Source: Paulinella micropora
Taxonomy: Eukaryota; Cercozoa; Imbricatea; Euglyphida; Paulinellidae
Length of the DNA: 22,500 bases
Reading direction: 5' to 3'
Assembly: GCA_019918135.1 (NCBI GenBank)
Contig: WBZZ01001250.1
Span: 55,001-77,500, forward strand
Positions 18,576 to 22,500 of this stretch are shown piece after piece. Numbering within the stretch: the stretch's first letter is position 1; each line of letters begins with the position of its first letter. Below the pieces are notes generated by a model. The model was not told where the DNA came from. It made no database searches and worked only from the letters and a program-made list of their open reading frames with translations. Made by a program: the position numbers and the translations under genes.

Positions 18576-21500
18576 TCGTCGGAGTCCAGGAGCACAACCT
18601 ATCGTCGAAGAAGGTGGAGAAGCTCCAAGTCGACGGCTTCGCAGTCCTCGGCAAAGCGGCTGCAACTGGTGCGGGCTCGCGTCTCTTGGGGGGAGTCTTG
18701 ACGTTGGTGGCCAACTATCTGGCACCGTGCGCTACCATTGTACAGGCGCCTGTTCCACACCCACAGCAATTGTGGGTGCGGCTGTCGTCTGGGAGCGCGA
18801 CGGCGTCGGATGTGTTCGTCGGCAACGGCTACTTCCCCCAAGAAAATCAACGAGAGGAATCTATTGCAGCCTATGAGGCGTGGCAGGCGGCCGTCTCCTA
18901 CTTCGCCACCAAAGGTCATGTGGTTACGGTTGGTGATGCTAATGCTAAGCTGGGGCCCGCCAGAATAGCGCGGGAGGAGGGAGTGGTGGGCCTCTTTGGC
19001 GAGATAGATGGGAGGGGTAGAGGGGTTAGGAGTGAGAATGGTGAGTTGCTGGCTGCGATGCTTGTTGCCACGGGGTTGCGCAATCTCAGTGGGTTTTCGC
19101 AACCACGGGGGGACAAATATTGGTGGTCTAGGCAGGAAAATGTAGGTGGACGAAGGCATCTACTGGATTACATCTGCGTCTCTTCCGAGCTGGCGGAGGA
19201 GGCAAGCTTCGGCGTCGACGAGGTAGACCTTGATACCGACCACAAAGCTGTGTGGGCGGAACTGGTCTGGGGGGGACAGCCACCCCCCAAAAAGCAGGTA
19301 AAGAGGTACAAAGCATTCAAGGCAGAGCGCTTGATAGGCAGGGTAGTTGAGGGTAAGGAGAGTGAGCTGTCTAAGCTTAGGTTGAAGTACGACGAGACCT
19401 TTGCAGCTGGTATATCGGGGCTGTTGCCAGATGGCCTCCCAGATCTATCAGCAGTGGAGGACCCGGATGAGCTTCAGCAGGAGGTAGATAGGGTCGCTAG
19501 CTTAGTGGTCCGAGCTTTCACGGGCGCAGCCGTGAAGGTCTTGGGAGTTCGGGTGATTAGGCCAGGGTTTACTAATGCATGGTTTGATGAGAGTCTTAGG
19601 GAAGCGATTGCGCGACGGAGAGAGGCATACGGCCTCTGGCGAAGGAATGAGGCCAACCGAGAGGCCTGGCAAAGATATAAAGAAGCGAGGAAGGCGGTCA
19701 GAAGGTTATGCAAGGAGAAGAAGGAGCAAGCGTGGAAGCGGGTCCAGAATGACACCGCTGCCAACTTCAGGAGCGCTACCATGGCCACGTACTGGAAGCT
19801 GTCAAAGCGTTTGGGCGGGGTTCGGCGGTCGAACGCTTCTGCTCCTGTTCGGAAGCCCGATGGCACTCTGGCATGCACACTCCGGGAAAAACTACAAGAA
19901 TGGGAAGAATACCGCCGACGTATGGTGGTCCCCAAAGAAAACCAGTTTTTGGAGGATGCATGTGTCGAGGAAGTCGGTTCTGATGAGGAAGCAGCGCGGA
20001 TTGAGCCCGAGCGGAAGGCCCGCGAAACCTTCCAGTATAACGACAACCTGCGCGACCAATTCGAGGCCATGGCGCAAGCCGAGGAGATCCGGACTGAGAC
20101 GGGCCCGCTGGACTATGATTACACCGAGAAGGAAGTGGAGCTCTGCCAGGAAAATCTCCAGAATCACAAAGCGTGCTCACTGGATAAGATCAAGAACGAG
20201 ATGCTCAAGTAAGGAGGCACGCGGATTGTGAGCTTTCTGGTGCGCTTCTTCAACTGGTTGAAATCGTGCGAATACACCCCCAGCGACTGGGGCAAAGCGA
20301 TTATCGTCAACATCCCAAAAGGAGGCGACCCAACCGATCCGGAAAATTGGAGAGACATCGCGATTCTGAGCTGTCTGGGTAAGATGTATCTGTCCCTTAT
20401 GGCGGCGAGGCTTACGGCTTTCATCGATCAGCCGGGCAGGCTTCGCCCAGAGCAGGGTGGGTTCCGGCCAAAACGTAGTACGGGGGACCAGATTTTTGTC
20501 CTTAAGGAGCGTCTGCGCCTTAGACAACAAGCTGGCCTCCGTTCTTTCGTTTTGTTCGTGGATCTGAGAAAGGCATTCCCTACGGTTTGGCGGGCCGGGT
20601 TGTTTCAGAGGCTAACCCAGATGGGGGTACAGCGCAAGTTCTATCGCATTCTGCGGCGTTTTTACCGAAGAACGTCATCGCGAGTGCTAGTCGATGGCGA
20701 ACTCACTGGTGAAGTGCTGGAAGAGATGGGAGTTCAGCAAGGGTCGCCGTTGTCACCGTCGCTGTTCAACGTCTTCATGGATGAGCTAACGGTCCGAATC
20801 GCGAAAGAGTTGGAGATCGAGGACCTCAACCGCATCGAAGACATACGGACCCTGCTTTACGCCGACGACGTTGCGGTAATTGCGCATAGTGTCACGGAGC
20901 TTCAACAGATTGTAAATGTCGTGGCGACATTCGTGGAGGACTATCGGCTTGAAATCAACCTGAAACCGGGCAAGACGGAAGTCATGCCGATATACGGGCA
21001 CGCCAAGTCAAAAAAGTCGCCCCCATGCGTGAGGTTCCGGGGCAAGGTTCTCAACGTCACCGACCACTACAAATACCTGGGAGTTCTGCTCACGGACACC
21101 CTCTCCGATAAACCGCAAGCGAAGCGGGCGGCGGAAATCACTGTAGCGGGAACGGCTGCCTGCTACCCCCTCTGGATTGCCCATGAAGTTCCAGCGCGTC
21201 TTCGGCTGATGAATTGGCAGCAAATGGTTGGCGCAAAGTTGCTTTACGCATCGGCTTTTTGGGATCTGCCGGGCGCCAACAAGCTGAGTAAGCTGGAGGG
21301 CGCGTTGGTAGCGCCCCTGCGGGTCATCTTGGGTGTTGGTACGCGCACAAGCGGCTGCATCACCAGGGGTTTAGGCCGCACGCCGAGTTTTAGCATCCTT
21401 GCCAAGGCGGCCCGGCTTCGGTTCCTAGGGCGCATCGAGTTACTGGGCAACACAGCGCTAACACGCAGGCTTTACAACACGGGTCGGTGCAAATGGAAGG

Positions 21501-22500
21501 AAGATACGGAAAATTTGATCTTAGCATATCACAGGCTGTGGGAGGGCTTGGATGCGCTCAAGCGGGTCGTGAACGCAGATGGCACGGTAGATGATAAGGA
21601 CTGGCGGGCCGCTCTGGCGAACTGGAACGAGGTGGTAAAGCAATGGTCTGTCCGGCAGGAAGTAGCTGGCTGGGAGCGGCAGGCTAAGCCCTCTGATGGG
21701 CTTAGGGTGCTGCTTAGCCAGATGTCTTCCCGCTCTGCTTTCCCACGTTGGCGGGCGCTGGAGGGGGGAAGTCACAACCTTATCAGAAGGCGATTGTTGA
21801 GCTGCAACAATCGCCTTCGCCTCTACCGATCCAAATTTGGCTCATGCTCGCCGGACTGCTCAAGCTGTTTCGCCTTGTGTGGCACTGAGGTCAACGAGTC
21901 GTTACGTCACTTCCTGCTGCATTGCCCAACGTTTGCGAGCTCTCGTGAGGCACTGTTTAAGTTTATCGATGAGGCGCAAGCCCGGCAGCCCTTCATGCTG
22001 AATCGAGGAGGGCTTTATCACAGGGAACTGCGGGAGGCAGAGGAGGAGATGAGGCTCTTCAAAGAGGAATGGCTGAAGGGGGAGGATGAAAAGATGGCGG
22101 CGATGCTCGGCGTTTTGTTTATCCCTGTCCCAGAAGAGGTGGAGGAGGAGTTAGGAAGGTTTGTTGCCACCATCTGGAAGGAGTGGGAGGAGTTGGAGGC
22201 GCAGACCAGGGAGGCAGAGGGGGCGGAGGAGGAGGAGGAGGTGATCGACCTCACGGTCGTTCAGGAGGTGGGTAGAAGGAGGGGAAGGCCTAGTCAGGTA
22301 GAATGTCTGGCTAGATCTGTTGTAGGTGGAGGTCAGCGCAGCGTCGCGGACTTCTTCTCGGCAGATAACTCCTCTCACTCCTTGCACCCACTTGCACATG
22401 CACAGCACGCTCATTTGCACATTGCACTGCCAGTCGAGTCTTTGGAGCGGAGCCGCGTCACCGAACGGTCCCGTGCTACCAATAGAGGCACATGTCCGAC
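18540..22500 (+). CDS. LINE ORF2: APE endonuclease and reverse transcriptase, one stop
   Basis: The enzyme that nicks target DNA and copies element RNA. It is open in one frame to the window end except for TAA at 20210-20212 (NEMLK stop GGTRIV, where relatives usually have Tyr). The APE domain shows VGVQEHN (Glu at 18590), VGNGYFPQ, VGDANAKLG (Asp at 18935), LLDYICVS and DTDHKAV (His at 19241). A basic helical linker follows (REAIARRREAYGLWRR). The RT shows WGKAIIVNIPKGGD, GFRPKRSTGDQ, FVDLRKAFPTV (catalytic Asp at 20561), QQGSPLSPSLFN and YADD (20858-20869). A Cys/His region CSSCFALC...HFLLHC follows (about 21850-21930), then an acidic stretch with VIDLT, RRRGRPS and QRSVADFF. The start is uncertain: an ATG at 18332 exists, but the frame between 18332 and 18540 is not domain-like. 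Confidence 0.88.
22241..22357 (+). other. ORF2 C-terminal motif tail (SIM, AT-hook core, PIP box)
   Basis: After EEEEE come VIDLT (22241-22255), a SUMO-interaction-type motif; RRRGRP (22274-22291), containing the AT-hook core RGRP; and QRSVADFF (22334-22357), which fits the PCNA box Q-x-x-[ILMV]-x-x-[FY]-[FY]. The 15-kb LINE fragment has the same three in the same order while the residues between differ. Binding partners are inferred from motif shape only. Confidence 0.65.
22477..22500 (+). promoter_or_regulatory. Start of LINE 3' terminal recognition block
   Basis: CCAATAGAGGCACATGTCC matches CCAATGGAGGCACATGTCC in the LINE fragment (15567-15585) and GATGGAGGCACATGTGC in SINE copies 2 and 6. 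In LINE/SINE pairs such a shared end is where the reverse transcriptase binds. In this copy it is read in a different frame from the fragment, so conservation is at the nucleotide level. Confidence 0.55.

Larger units (their letters stand above)
15709..22500 (+). mobile_element. Near full-length APE-type LINE, 3' end beyond window
   Basis: A non-LTR retrotransposon that moves by target-primed reverse transcription. It starts right after the ATT tail of the preceding LINE fragment. Order: 5' UTR with two diverged unit copies (to about 17600), ORF1 (17601-18575), ORF2 with APE endonuclease, reverse transcriptase, Cys/His region and a C-terminal motif tail (open to the window end). The final 24 bases, CCAATAGAGGCACATGTCC..., match the LINE fragment about 50 bp before its ATT tail, so the element should end roughly 50 bp past the window. 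One in-frame stop and one frame change are the only clear defects. Clade not assigned. Confidence 0.88.

Noticed and set aside
18599..20180. Large minus-strand frames across the LINE
   Set aside because: Shadows of GC-rich ORF2, which has the endonuclease and RT motifs on the plus strand.
4934..20212. Alternative genetic code explaining in-frame stops
   Set aside because: TAA, TAG and TGA all occur as interruptions and the Helitron also has frame changes and deletions; simple decay explains it.

Overview
The window is repeat-rich nuclear DNA from a eukaryote. This is shown by tRNA-derived SINEs, an APE-type non-LTR retrotransposon (LINE), a Helitron, and long tri- and tetranucleotide microsatellites. 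The style of the elements, especially the C48 (Ulp1-like) protease remnant with its downstream DQSKM...HF..C signature beside a Helitron, fits an invertebrate animal best. The species cannot be assigned from the sequence. I see no intact host gene; nearly all recognisable coding matter belongs to mobile elements.

Layout. Bases 1-3389 form a head-to-tail train of SINEs (five copies) and two unassigned bodies, every unit separated by a perfect or near-perfect (ATT)n tract. Bases 3757-4735 are a (TATC)n field with two copies of an embedded unit of about 55 bp. A decayed Helitron lies on the minus strand (about 4755-10060). It has a Rep N-terminal region, a retained HUH motif, a deletion where the catalytic tyrosines should be, and a frameshifted Pif1-like helicase; a 1.2 kb foreign segment splits it at 8134-9340. 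Upstream of it, in the same direction, are a (GTA)n field, a broken C48 cysteine protease (10347-11023) and exon-like pieces (to 12666). Bases 12670-13480 hold nothing recognisable. Bases 13485-14869 are a second SINE/(ATT)n train.

Bases 15106-15708 are the 3' end of a GC-rich LINE with an (ATT)n tail. Directly after it, from about 15709 to beyond the window end, comes a nearly full-length relative. That element has a long 5' UTR containing two diverged copies of one unit, then ORF1, then ORF2 (APE endonuclease, RT, zinc-knuckle-like region and an unusual C-terminal tail). One in-frame TAA and one frame change separate it from an apparently complete element.

How the parts fit together. The SINE 3' end and the LINE 3' end share a recognisable block (ATGGAGGCACATGT, then CTGAG-AAGC and CTATTATT). 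This points to a LINE/SINE partnership in which the LINE reverse transcriptase copies the SINE. Almost every unit begins directly after an (ATT)n tract and ends in a new one, so the elements appear to insert into the ATT tails of earlier copies. Both LINE copies end their ORF2 with the same three short motifs in the same order: VIDLT (SUMO-interaction type), RGRP (AT-hook core) and QRSVxxFF (PCNA-interaction box). The most interesting hypothesis here is a microsatellite-homing LINE/SINE pair whose tails rebuild their own target and whose ORF2 tail could tether it to AT-rich DNA and to (SUMO-modified) PCNA.
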